Shown here: positions 30,973-39,029 of the stretch, one piece after another
How the letters are laid out: the number at the start of each line of letters is the position of its first letter
Numbering within the stretch: position 1 is the stretch's first letter
Assembly: GCF_918698155.1 (NCBI RefSeq)
Contig: NZ_CAKKLX010000009.1
Coordinates: 81,054 to 145,053 of the forward strand
Length of the DNA stretch: 64,000 nucleotides
Direction of reading: 5' to 3'
Source: Roseomonas sp. CECT 9278
GTDB taxonomy: Bacteria; Pseudomonadota; Alphaproteobacteria; Acetobacterales; Acetobacteraceae
The notes under the pieces: generated by a model
What the model was told of the DNA's origin: nothing
Database searches by the model: none
The model's input: the letters and a program-made list of their open reading frames with translations, nothing else
Program-made: the position numbers and the translations under genes

Positions 30973-31935
30973 ATGATCGGACGACGCGGCCTGGTGGGTC
31001 TCGGAGTGGTCGCCGCGCCTGTGGCGGCGCGGGCGCAGGGCGCCTGGCCGGACCGCCAGATCCGGTTGGTCGTCGGCTATCCGGCCGGCGGGCCGTCAGA
31101 CATCTTCGCCCGCCTGCTGGCGGGGCAGATGGCGCCGCGGCTCGGCCAGCCGGTGGTGGTCGAGAACCGCCCCGGCGGCGGCGCCGTGCTGGCCAGCGAG
31201 ACCGCCGCCCGCGCCCCCGCCGACGGGCATGCCTGGATGCACGTGGACAACGGCATCCTGGTCTATAACCCGGCATTGTATGGGCGGCTGCCCTATGACC
31301 CCGACCGCGACTTCGCCGGGGCGGGGTTCATCGGGCGCTTCCCGCTGTACATCGTGTGCCGCGCCGATGCGCCCTTCGCGGATTTCGCCGGGCTGGTGGC
31401 GGCGTCGCGCAGCCGCGCACCGACCTATGGCACGCCGGCCGTCGCCTCCCCGCACCACCTGGCGATGGAACTGGTGAAGCGGCGCGCCGGCCTGGCGGCG
31501 GAGCACGTGCCCTATCGCGGCGGCCAGGCCGCCATGCAGGACCTGCTGGGCGGCAGCGTCGACCTGGTGATGATCGACACCGCGACCGGCCTGCCCTTCA
31601 TCCGCGACGGCCGGGTGCGCGCGCTGGCGGTGCTGAGCGAGGCGCGCACCGCCGAGGTTCCCGCCGTGCCGAGCCTGCGCGAACTGGGCCACGACGCCGT
31701 TGCCTTCGGCTGGCAAGGCATCAGCGTGCCGCGCGGTGTGCCGGCGGCGGTGGTCGCGCGCCTCAACGCCGAGATCGTGCGCGCCATGGCGTCGGAGGAG
31801 ATCCAGGCGCGCACCCGCGCCCTGGGCATCCAGACCACCGGCTGGTCGGCCGCCGAGTTCGATGCCTTCGTGACGGCCGAGAACGCCCTGTGGCGCCCGC
31901 TGATCCGCGACCTGGGCATCCGGCTGGACGCTTGA
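30973..31935 (+). CDS. Bug/TctC-family tripartite tricarboxylate binding protein
   Basis: A 320-residue exported receptor. A short signal (MIGRRGLVGLGVVAAPVAARAQ) is followed by GAWPDRQIRLVVGYPAGGPSDIFAR. VVENRPGGGAVLASE, HVPYRGGQAAMQD and AVPSLRELGH are the usual family positions. An in-frame start at 30931 would add 14 residues in front of the signal and is rejected. It is an apparent single-gene unit behind a dehydratase, with no TctAB partners. TAGAAT at 30939-30944 may be its -10 element. Confidence 0.9.
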   Translation: MIGRRGLVGLGVVAAPVAARAQGAWPDRQIRLVVGYPAGGPSDIFARLLAGQMAPRLGQPVVVENRPGGGAVLASETAARAPADGHAWMHVDNGILVYNPALYGRLPYDPDRDFAGAGFIGRFPLYIVCRADAPFADFAGLVAASRSRAPTYGTPAVASPHHLAMELVKRRAGLAAEHVPYRGGQAAMQDLLGGSVDLVMIDTATGLPFIRDGRVRALAVLSEARTAEVPAVPSLRELGHDAVAFGWQGISVPRGVPAAVVARLNAEIVRAMASEEIQARTRALGIQTTGWSAAEFDAFVTAENALWRPLIRDLGIRLDA

Positions 31936-31966
31936 CCGCGGGGCGCGACCTGCCCAGCTTCGCGGC

Positions 31967-32197
31967 ATGACGCGACGCATGCTGATCCTGGCCGTGATGG
32001 CCTCCGGCGCCGCCCTGCCCGCCGCGGCGACCGAGGGCGCGGTGCAGCGCAGCGGCCGAGCGGTGGAACGCGCCACCAAGCGCACGGGCGATGCGGTCGA
32101 GCGCGGGGCGCGCCGCACCGGATCGGCGCTGGAGCGCGCGGCGGACTGGACCGGGCGGCGCCTGCGCCGCGCCGGGGAATGGGCCTTCGGGAACTGA
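31967..32197 (+). CDS. Small exported protein with 11-residue helical repeats
   Basis: A 76-residue protein. MTRRMLILAVMASGAALPAAA is a signal peptide. The mature part is four 11-residue repeats with the pattern x-x-x-(T/S)-G-x-x-(V/L)-x-R-(A/G), followed by GEWAFGN. An 11-residue period suggests a long amphipathic helix or hendecad coiled coil, Arg-rich on one face. A homologous, longer protein follows 114 bp downstream (32312). No known family is recognised; membrane or polyanion association is conceivable. Confidence 0.6.
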   Translation: MTRRMLILAVMASGAALPAAATEGAVQRSGRAVERATKRTGDAVERGARRTGSALERAADWTGRRLRRAGEWAFGN

Positions 32198-32311
32198 GGC
32201 GGGGCCGCGCGCTGCGGCGGGGCTGCCCCGTTGTCGCCGCGACGGCCCGCCATCATCTGTCTGGGACGGCGCCCGGCCCATGATGGCGCCGCCGACCCGT
32301 GGAGACCGAAG

Positions 32312-32662
32312 ATGCGCTTGATCCCTGCCGCCCTGATCCTCGCCGTCGCCGCGGCGCCTGCGCTGGCGCAGGGCGCGGGCAGCCTGCCGCCGCCCGTGCC
32401 CCTGCCTTATGTGCCGCCGCCGGCGGCCGATGCCGCGCCGGCGCGCCAGCCCGGCGTGGGCGAGCGCGCCGGCGCCGCCGTGGACCGTGCCGCCGAACAG
32501 ACCGGCCAGGCTCTCGAACGCGCGGCGGATGAAAGCGGTTCGGCGCTCGGCCGCGCTCTGCGGTGGTCCGGCCAGCAGATGCAGGGTGCCGGCGAATGGA
32601 CGGCACGCCAGGGCGAACGCATGACCGGCACGCCGCCCGCGCCGGCGCCGTCCTCGCGGTAG
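32312..32662 (+). CDS. Small exported hendecad-repeat protein, paralogue of the preceding gene
   Basis: A 116-residue protein. MRLIPAALILAVAAAPALAQ is a clear signal peptide. A Pro-rich linker (SLPPPVPLPYVPPPA) and then 11-residue repeats such as EQTGQALERAA and DESGSALGRAL follow the same pattern as the upstream protein, ending in GEWTARQGERM and a Pro/Ala tail. The shared repeats and the GEW motif show tandem duplication. The function is unknown. The start at 32312 is set by the signal peptide; the frame is open further upstream. Confidence 0.6.
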   Translation: MRLIPAALILAVAAAPALAQGAGSLPPPVPLPYVPPPAADAAPARQPGVGERAGAAVDRAAEQTGQALERAADESGSALGRALRWSGQQMQGAGEWTARQGERMTGTPPAPAPSSR

Positions 32663-32755
32663 GGCGGCGCCGTGTCGGGCCGCCTGGCCTGACGGGGCGA
32701 CCTTGCGTGCGATGGCGGCGGCGGTCGGGCGCCCTGTGAGGCGCCCGGACGCGCG

Positions 32756-33688
32756 CTATGCCTGCTGGGCGCGCCAGGCTTGGGCGATCTGCGCGCCGTT
32801 CGCATTCCACACGCTGCCCTTCGCCAGGATGGCGTCGAGCATCGCGCCGAAGGCGCGGATGCGGTGTGGCTGGCCCATCAGCCAGGGCGTCACCGACAGC
32901 GTCAGGATGCGTCCGCCGCCGGTCGCCGCCGCTTCCGCATCCAGCGCGGCGTGGGCGGCGAGGACCGCGTTGCAGAAATCCTCGGTCGCCATGTTCTGCT
33001 GCTGGAGCATCTTCTGGTCCGCGAGGTCCTGCGGCAGGGGCATGGCGAGCAGCGGGCCGGCGCTCGTCGCCATGCCATAGGGCATGTCGTCGTTCAGCCA
33101 GCCGCTGGTCCAGTCGAAGCCCTCGGCGGCGACCAGGTCGAGCGTGCGGGGCGATTCCGAATGCGCCGGCGAATGCCAGCCGCGCACCGCATCGCCGAAG
33201 CGTACGCGCAGCAGCGCCGCCGCTTCCTTCACCGTCGCGGCTTCCTCGGCCTCGGGCACCTGGGCGTGGTGCAGATGGCCCATGTCGAGGCCCGCACAGG
33301 CGGGTTCCCAGCCGGCGGCCTCGATGTCGTCCATCAGCACGGGATAGAGCGGCGCCAGCGCGGCGGAGAGCAGCGCCGTGGCGGTGAGGTTGCGTGCCGC
33401 CAGCGCCTTCATCAGCCGGTAGATGCCGATGCGGTTGCCGTAGTCGCGCTGCGTATAGTCCCAGAAGGACGGGTAGGGGCGTTCCATCCCGCCCGGCGCG
33501 ATGAAGGGCTTGAGCGGCATGTCCATCGGGAAGTGCCCGACATGCACCGCGATCCAGAGCGCCACGCGCGCCCCGCCCGGCCATTGCACCGGCTTCAGGT
33601 CCGGCAGCGCGCGGAACGGGTAGATGTCGTGGTCCATGCCCCGCCGGCGCAGCGGGTAGTCGAAGTAGTCCGCCGGCAGCCCGCTCAT
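32756..33688 (-). CDS. Polysaccharide deacetylase family protein (allantoinase/PuuE-like)
   Basis: A 310-residue NodB-fold protein. Landmarks are YPLRRRGMDHDIYPFRALPDL, WPGGARVALWIAVHVGHFPMD, YTQRDYGNRIGIYRLMKAL, CAGLDMGHLHHAQVP (family: SHG-type metal site, here altered), RGWHSPAHSESPRTLDL and a C-terminal TPWLMGQPHRIRAF. It belongs to the subgroup acting on small amides such as allantoin rather than glycans. The metal-site His in the third region is not in the usual SHG context. It starts in an ATGA overlap with a homologous gene, so the two may form a heteromeric or sequential pair. Confidence 0.82.
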   Translation of the reverse strand: MSGLPADYFDYPLRRRGMDHDIYPFRALPDLKPVQWPGGARVALWIAVHVGHFPMDMPLKPFIAPGGMERPYPSFWDYTQRDYGNRIGIYRLMKALAARNLTATALLSAALAPLYPVLMDDIEAAGWEPACAGLDMGHLHHAQVPEAEEAATVKEAAALLRVRFGDAVRGWHSPAHSESPRTLDLVAAEGFDWTSGWLNDDMPYGMATSAGPLLAMPLPQDLADQKMLQQQNMATEDFCNAVLAAHAALDAEAAATGGGRILTLSVTPWLMGQPHRIRAFGAMLDAILAKGSVWNANGAQIAQAWRAQQA

Positions 33689-34596
33689 GGCGTGCCCTCC
33701 GCGATCCAGGCCTCGTGCGCGGCCAAATGGTGGTCGATGTAGTGCCTGGCGATCTCGCGCCCGGTCGCCAGCCAGACCTTGTCGTGCTTGACGACGTGGC
33801 GGAGCACCTCGTCGAGCGCGCCGATGCGATGCGCCTGGCCGATCAGGAAGGGGTGCAGCGGCATGCACATCACGGTGCCGGAGTCCGCGCCTTCCTCATA
33901 CAGTTGGTCGAACTGCGCCTTGCAGATGGCGGCGAAGCGGTCGGGCGGCGTGTTGCGCATGACCAGCAGCGGCACGTCGTTCACTTCGAGCGAATACGGG
34001 ATCGACACGAAGGGCTTGCCGGAGCGCGTGCGGATCGGCGTCGGCTGGTCGTCATGCAGAAGGTCCAGCGTATAGAGCAGGCCTTCCTCCGCCAGGATGT
34101 GCTGCGTCGCTTCGTCGTTGGAGATCGCCGGCGTCAGCCAGCCATCCAGCGACTGGCCCGACGCGCGCAGGATGGTCTCGCGGTTCTCGCGGATCACCTG
34201 GCGCTGCTGGTCCTCGGTCATGCCGTAGAAGTAGCGCGTGTTGTAGGTGCCGTGGCTGAACAGCTCCCAGCCGAGTTCGCAGCAGCGCTCGATGATCTCG
34301 GGGTAGTGGTCGCAGACCGCGACGTTCAGGCTGACCGACCCGCGCACGCCGTGCTTCGCCATGATATCGGCCATGCGCCAGAAGCCCACGCGGTTGCCGT
34401 AGTCGCGCCAGGAATAGCCGGACACATCCGGCTGCGGCCGCGGCCAGGGCGCGCGGCGCGGGTTGTGGGGCGCGTACAGCTCGTAATGCTCGATGTTGGG
34501 CGCGACCCAGAAGGCCACGCGCGCGCCGCCCGGCCAGGTGATCCTGGGCCGGCGCCGCCAGGGCATGTAGCCGTAGTGCTGCTGTTCCTTGAGCAT
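33685..34596 (-). CDS. Polysaccharide deacetylase family protein (allantoinase/PuuE-like)
   Basis: A 303-residue NodB-fold protein from ATG 34596, which has GGAGG at 34604-34608 just upstream. Visible features are WPGGARVAFWVAPNIEHYEL, SWRDYGNRVGFWRMADIM, GWELFSHGTYNTRYF (an intact SHGTYN metal motif), LDGWLTPAISNDEAT and a C-terminal MPLHPFLIGQAHRIGAL. The full metal site suggests it is the catalytic member of the pair with the downstream gene. It lies 4 bp after the isochorismatase-family gene. A uric-acid, allantoin or pyrimidine breakdown role is plausible but not shown. Confidence 0.85.
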   Translation of the reverse strand: MLKEQQHYGYMPWRRRPRITWPGGARVAFWVAPNIEHYELYAPHNPRRAPWPRPQPDVSGYSWRDYGNRVGFWRMADIMAKHGVRGSVSLNVAVCDHYPEIIERCCELGWELFSHGTYNTRYFYGMTEDQQRQVIRENRETILRASGQSLDGWLTPAISNDEATQHILAEEGLLYTLDLLHDDQPTPIRTRSGKPFVSIPYSLEVNDVPLLVMRNTPPDRFAAICKAQFDQLYEEGADSGTVMCMPLHPFLIGQAHRIGALDEVLRHVVKHDKVWLATGREIARHYIDHHLAAHEAWIAEGTP

Positions 34597-34600
34597 CAGC

Positions 34601-35269
34601 TCAGCCCTCCAGCGCCGGGATGGCGGCGAGCACATCGGCCACCGGCAGCACGTCGGCGTATTTCACCGCCATGTCGTACAGGTTCGCGAAGTGCGGGCTC
34701 TCGTGCTTGTCGGCCACGCATTCCTCCGGAACGATCATGCGGAAGCCGCAGGACAGGCCATCGACCACGGTGGCGCGCACGCAGCCCGATGTGGACCCAC
34801 CCGTGACGATGACGGTGTCGATGCGGTGGAAGGTCAGCAGCGATCGGAAATGCGTCTCGAAGAAGGCGGACGCCATGCGCTTGTTGAACACGATGTCGGA
34901 CGCGGCGCGGCGCGTGCGCGGATCGAGCTGCGCGCGCGGCGAGCCTTCCTTGATGTTCTGCAGGCTGTCGGGCGTGTCGGTGCGCGTGCCCCATACCCCG
35001 CAATCCTCGCCCGAGGGCAGGTACGCCACATAGGTCCAGACCACCGGCCAGCCGCGCGCCCGCACCGCATCCGACACGGCGTTGATGTGCTCGATCTGCC
35101 GCGGGTCGGTCTCGTAGGCCGTGACGTAGGTCTGCGGCTGGGTATAGGCGCATTGCACGTCGATGTTCACGACCGCCGCGCGGCGGCCGAAGCCGAAGCG
35201 CCGGCGCGACGGCGCCGCCTTGAACTCGGTGTAGAGCTGACGTGCGGTCCTGCCGTCCTCGATCATCAT
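34601..35269 (-). CDS. Isochorismatase/N-carbamoylsarcosine-amidase family hydrolase
   Basis: A 222-residue cysteine hydrolase. The first catalytic segment is AAVVNIDVQCAYTQPQTY (Asp), and the nucleophile is in TGGSTSGCVRATVVDGLS, a hallmark of N-carbamoylsarcosine amidases and nicotinamidase relatives. The closing EECVADKHESPHFANLYDM is also typical. ATG 35269 (a second ATG follows at once) is preceded by AGGCAGG. It leads an operon with two deacetylase-like amidohydrolases, suggesting stepwise hydrolysis of a ureido or amide compound. The 187 bp to the divergent binding-protein gene should contain promoters for both directions. Confidence 0.88.
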   Translation of the reverse strand: MMIEDGRTARQLYTEFKAAPSRRRFGFGRRAAVVNIDVQCAYTQPQTYVTAYETDPRQIEHINAVSDAVRARGWPVVWTYVAYLPSGEDCGVWGTRTDTPDSLQNIKEGSPRAQLDPRTRRAASDIVFNKRMASAFFETHFRSLLTFHRIDTVIVTGGSTSGCVRATVVDGLSCGFRMIVPEECVADKHESPHFANLYDMAVKYADVLPVADVLAAIPALEG

Positions 35270-35456
35270 TCCTGCCTTGCGCTGCCGGCGCGGAGCCTGC
35301 GCGCCGCGGCACCGAGTCTGCGCGCCGCGGCGCGATTGGCAAGGCCCGGTCCGGCGGGCGCATGTCATGGTGGCAATCGTACGTCGTTCATGGAAGTGTC
35401 GCACAAAGGCCGGGCGCCGCCGCCGAGGGCCGGGCACCGCGGAGGGATTTCAAGGC

Positions 35457-36839
35457 ATGGTGCTGACGCTGGCGCTCGAACGCGTGGAATTCCTCCCGCT
35501 CGGCCGCGTGACCGACGACACCTCCATCCTGACGCTGCGCTCGCTGGTCTTCGAACCGCTCTGCCGCTGGCGCGACGGACGCGTCGAACCGGGGCTGCTC
35601 GCGGCCTGGGCGCATGAGCAGGGCGGCCGGGCCTGGCAATTCGCGTTGCGCCCCGGCGCCACCTTCCACGACGGCGAAGCCTGCACCGCCGATGATGTGG
35701 CGGAGACCATCGCGGCGCATCTGCGCGGCATCGACATGTTCGGCATGCCCTGGCCCTATGCGCGCTACCTGGCCAATGCGCGCATCACGCCGGAAGGGCC
35801 GGGGATGCTGTCGATCTCCACGCCCGAACCCCTCGCCGACCTGCCCGAGATCCTGGCCGAGTTCTTCGTCATGCGCGCCGCGTCCGACGGCGCCATGACG
35901 CTGGGCACCGGGCCGTACCGCGTGCTGGACCATGCGCCGCGATCGCATGCGCTGCTGGAGGCGGTGGACCGGGACCGCGCGCCGGCGCGCATCCGCCTGG
36001 TCGCGGAGCCCGATCCGCAGGGGCGCCATCGCATGGTGGTGGAAGGCACGGCGGATGCGGCGGCCAACCTTGAGCGCCTGCCCGACCTGCGCCTCCGCGA
36101 TGCGGCGCTGCGCTGGGGCCATGCGGCCAATACGCTGTCGGTCATGTACTACCTGGAATGCCGGCGCGGCGCCTTCGTGCACCCCGCGGCGCGGCGCGCG
36201 GTGAACCTCGCGGTCGACGTCCCGGCCATCATCGAGACGCTGTTCCAGGGCCTGGGCGTGCCGGCATCCACGATCGTCAGCCCCTTCCACCTGGGCCACC
36301 GGGAGGCCGCGCTGTCGCCGATCCCGCACGATCCGGCGGCGGCGCGCGCGCTGTTCGACCAGGCCGGGGCAACGGGCGAGCTGGTCATCCGCACGCCGCT
36401 GCACATGCCCGAACGCGCCCCGCAGATCAGCGAGATGATCGCGCAGGACCTGGCGCGCGCCGGCATCCCCGCCCGCATCCAAACGGAAACGGACCGACCC
36501 GACTACGCGCGCCAGGTCGGGCGCGGGCAGATCGGCGACCTCGCGATCTTCGACAGCTCGCCGCATTCCACCTTTCGCGTGCTGAACGACAAGATCTCCT
36601 CCGCCGTGCAGGGCCAGTGGTGGCAGGGCTTCGACGATCCCGCCCTGGAGCCCATGATCACGCAGGCGAACCGCACGATGGACATCGAGGCGCGCGCGCT
36701 TGCCTATGCGCGCTGCCTGCGCCGGCTGCACGACAACCCGCCCTGGCTCTACCTTTTCCATCCCGTCGAGGCCTTCGCCGCACGGCCGGACGCGCCGCCC
36801 CTGGCGCTCGACCATCGCGGCGTGCTGATGCTGGTCTGA
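35457..36839 (+). CDS. ABC-type solute-binding protein family 5, no signal peptide seen
   Basis: A 460-residue SBP_bac_5 protein, the family of dipeptide/nickel/opine receptors: LTLRSLVFEPLCRW, LLAAWAHEQGGRAWQFALRPGATFHDGE, GTGPYRV and the C-terminal binding lobe ending FHPVEAFAARPD. The best start (ATG 35457, preceded by GGAGGG at 35441-35446) gives MVLTLALERVEFLPLG with no hydrophobic leader. Upstream in-frame starts add only Arg-rich sequence, so export is not explained. No ABC permease or ATPase gene is nearby. It is divergent from the amidohydrolase operon and may serve the same substrate. Confidence 0.85.
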   Translation: MVLTLALERVEFLPLGRVTDDTSILTLRSLVFEPLCRWRDGRVEPGLLAAWAHEQGGRAWQFALRPGATFHDGEACTADDVAETIAAHLRGIDMFGMPWPYARYLANARITPEGPGMLSISTPEPLADLPEILAEFFVMRAASDGAMTLGTGPYRVLDHAPRSHALLEAVDRDRAPARIRLVAEPDPQGRHRMVVEGTADAAANLERLPDLRLRDAALRWGHAANTLSVMYYLECRRGAFVHPAARRAVNLAVDVPAIIETLFQGLGVPASTIVSPFHLGHREAALSPIPHDPAAARALFDQAGATGELVIRTPLHMPERAPQISEMIAQDLARAGIPARIQTETDRPDYARQVGRGQIGDLAIFDSSPHSTFRVLNDKISSAVQGQWWQGFDDPALEPMITQANRTMDIEARALAYARCLRRLHDNPPWLYLFHPVEAFAARPDAPPLALDHRGVLMLV

Positions 36840-36850
36840 GGACGCGCCCG

Positions 36851-37693
36851 ATGGATCCCCGCGAGACCGTCTTCATCACCGCCGCCGCGCTCGGCGAACG
36901 CCTCGCCGCCGGCGCGCCGCTATCGGTCCTGGCGGTGCGCAATCCGCGCCTGCCGGAACATGCCGACGCGCCACGCATCCCGGGCGCCATCGACATCGAC
37001 CTGCCGACGGAACTCGCCGCCCCTGGCGGCGGGACGCGCGGCAGCCGCCCCCTGCCGGCGATCGACGCGTTGCAGCGCGATGCGATCCGATGGGGACTGC
37101 GACGCCACGTGCCGGTGGTGCTGTACGACCATGACCGCTGCCTGACGGCGGCGCGCGGCTGGTGGGTGCTGCGTTGGGCAGGGCTGACGCAGGTGCTGCT
37201 GCTGGATGGCGGTTTCCCGGCCTGGCTTGCGGCGCGGCTGCCAGTCGGCACGCTGCCGGCGACGCCTGCGCCCGGCGACGTCGTGCTGTCCGCCGGGCAC
37301 ATGCCTGTGCTGGATGCCGATGCGGCGGCGGCCATGGCGCGCGACGGCGTGCTGCTCGATACGCGCATCCGCGGCAACTACATCGGCGGCGCCACGGTGC
37401 CGGGGCAGCCGCCGCGCGGGCACATCCCGGGGTCGGTCAGCGCGCCGGCCGCCGATGCGCTGACCGAAGCCGGCACCTTCCTGGATGCGGCGACCTTGCG
37501 GCACCTGTTCGAGACCCTGGGCGCCGACGGCAGGCGCCCGCTCGGCGTCACCTGCGGTGCGGGGATATCGGCGGCGCATGGCGTTGCGGCGCTGGCCTCG
37601 ATCGGCGTGGCGGCCGCGATGTATTCCGGGTCCTGGTCGGCCTGGGCGGCCGATCCGGCACGCCCGGTGGTGGTCGGCGGCCGCCCCGGCTGA
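36851..37693 (+). CDS. Rhodanese-type sulfurtransferase (two-domain)
   Basis: A 280-residue tandem rhodanese protein of 3-mercaptopyruvate/thiosulfate sulfurtransferase type. The inactive first domain has IPGAIDIDLPTEL and VVLYDHDRCLTAARGWWVLRWAG. The second has LLDTRIRGNYIGG, GHIPGSVSAPAAD and the active-site loop VTCGAGISAAHG with the persulfide Cys. Canonical loops read CGSGVTA or CGTGVTA, so substitution at two positions may shift substrate choice. It follows the binding-protein gene by 11 bp and is probably co-transcribed. Confidence 0.88.
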   Translation: MDPRETVFITAAALGERLAAGAPLSVLAVRNPRLPEHADAPRIPGAIDIDLPTELAAPGGGTRGSRPLPAIDALQRDAIRWGLRRHVPVVLYDHDRCLTAARGWWVLRWAGLTQVLLLDGGFPAWLAARLPVGTLPATPAPGDVVLSAGHMPVLDADAAAAMARDGVLLDTRIRGNYIGGATVPGQPPRGHIPGSVSAPAADALTEAGTFLDAATLRHLFETLGADGRRPLGVTCGAGISAAHGVAALASIGVAAAMYSGSWSAWAADPARPVVVGGRPG

Positions 37694-37802
37694 CGCGCGG
37701 CGCTTGAACTTCCGCCGGCGGCGTGCGGTGCTGGCACGCGCGGTGCCCGGCATCGCCGGGCGCTGAACGGCGCCGCCCCTCATTGTCCGGATTCCCCTAC
37801 GC

Positions 37803-38780
37803 ATGATCGGCTTCCCCCGCCGCAGGCTTGCCCTGATCCCCGCCGGCCTCCTGGCCGCACCCGCGCTGGCGCAGGAGGCGCCCTGGCCGAACCGGCCGAT
37901 CCGCCTGGTGGTCGCCTTCCCGCCGGGCGGCCTGACCGACGTGATGGGGCGCATGGTCGCGCAACGGCTCCAGGCCGAGCTCGGCCAACCCGTGGTGGTC
38001 GACAATCGCGGTGGCGCCGGCGGCACTGCCGGCACGCAGGTCGCGGTGCGCGCCGCGCCGGACGGCTACACCGTCGCGGTCGCCGTGCCCTCCACCCATA
38101 TCACCGGCCCGATCCTGTTCCCCACCCCGGGCTATGACGGCGTCAACGATGTCGCGCCGGTCGGTGCCTTCGCGTCCGTCGCGTCGATCGCGGTGGTGCA
38201 TCCCTCGGTGCCCGCGACCTCGATCGCCGAGCTGACGGCGCTGGCGAAGGCGCGGCCCGGCGCGCTGAATTTCGGGTCGGCCGGCGCCGGCGGATCGGTC
38301 CACCTGGCGGGCGAACTGTACAAGATGCGCGCGGGCATCGACATCGTGCACGTGCCCTATCGCGGTGGCGCGGCGATGCTGACCGACCTGCTGTCCGGGC
38401 GCGTGCAGATCGCCTTCGACAACCTGCCGCAGATCCTGCCGCATGTGCGCTCCGGCGCCGTGCGCGGCCTGGCGGTGACCAGCCGCGAACGCCAGGCGCT
38501 GATCCCGGAATTGCCGACCATGATCGAGGCCGGCGTGCCGGGCTACGAGATCATTTCCTGGTTCGGCCTGACCGCGCCGCTGGGCACGCCGGCGCCGATC
38601 GTCGCGCGGATGAACGCCATCATGCGCGCGATGGTGGCCGACCCGGCGGTGCAGACGCAACTCGGGCAGATGGGCGCCGCGCCGCTGTCCATGACGCCCG
38701 CGGAATTCGGCGACTTCCTGCGCGCCGAACGCGAACGCTACGGCGAGATCATCCGCGTCAGCGGCGCCCGCGTGGATTGA
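37803..38780 (+). CDS. Bug/TctC-family tripartite tricarboxylate binding protein
   Basis: A 325-residue exported receptor. The signal MIGFPRRRLALIPAGLLAAPALAQ precedes EAPWPNRPIRLVVAFPPGGLTDVM. VVVDNRGGAGGTAG, HVPYRGGAAMLTD, AFDNLPQILPHV and ELPTMIEAGVPGYE are family landmarks. Of the window's five Bug proteins, this one follows a sulfurtransferase and is convergent with purD. Its transcript probably ends in the inverted-repeat element that follows. No permease genes are adjacent. Confidence 0.91.
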   Translation: MIGFPRRRLALIPAGLLAAPALAQEAPWPNRPIRLVVAFPPGGLTDVMGRMVAQRLQAELGQPVVVDNRGGAGGTAGTQVAVRAAPDGYTVAVAVPSTHITGPILFPTPGYDGVNDVAPVGAFASVASIAVVHPSVPATSIAELTALAKARPGALNFGSAGAGGSVHLAGELYKMRAGIDIVHVPYRGGAAMLTDLLSGRVQIAFDNLPQILPHVRSGAVRGLAVTSRERQALIPELPTMIEAGVPGYEIISWFGLTAPLGTPAPIVARMNAIMRAMVADPAVQTQLGQMGAAPLSMTPAEFGDFLRAERERYGEIIRVSGARVD

Positions 38781-38798
38781 TGGGCGGCGTGGCGCTGG

Positions 38799-39018
38799 GC
38801 GGGGAGGGCTTTGCCCTCCCCGGACCCCACCCACCAAGGGCTTAAGGCCCTTGGAACCCTCGAATTGATCGAGGGAATGGGGGAGGGGCATGGCGGCTCA
38901 GCGGCGAAGGCGGCACCGTCGATGCCCCTCCCCCATTCCCCCGATTAAATCTCCGCGGTCCAGGGGGCCGTAGCCCCCTGGTGGGGGGAGGTCCGGAGGG
39001 GGGCAAAGCCCCTCTCCG
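38799..39018. repeat. Composite inverted-repeat element, copy A
   Basis: About 220 bp made of two oppositely oriented arms of about 90-100 bp around a variable centre (about 38893-38920). Each arm contains a GGAGGGC-TTT-GCCCTCC-type hairpin, a conserved CGGACC(CC)ACC stretch, a second hairpin (CCAAGGGCTTAAGGCCCTTGG in the left arm) and an inner block ending GGGGAGGGGC. The right arm is the imperfect reverse complement. It fills the gap between the convergent Bug and purD genes and could act as a bidirectional terminator. A second copy lies at 41805-42032. Confidence 0.85.
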
Positions 39019-39029
39019 CCTACCCGCCG

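Noticed and set aside
38781..39029. A small gene between the Bug receptor and purD
   Set aside because: The stretch is fully accounted for by the inverted-repeat element and no frame has a start with a ribosome-binding site.
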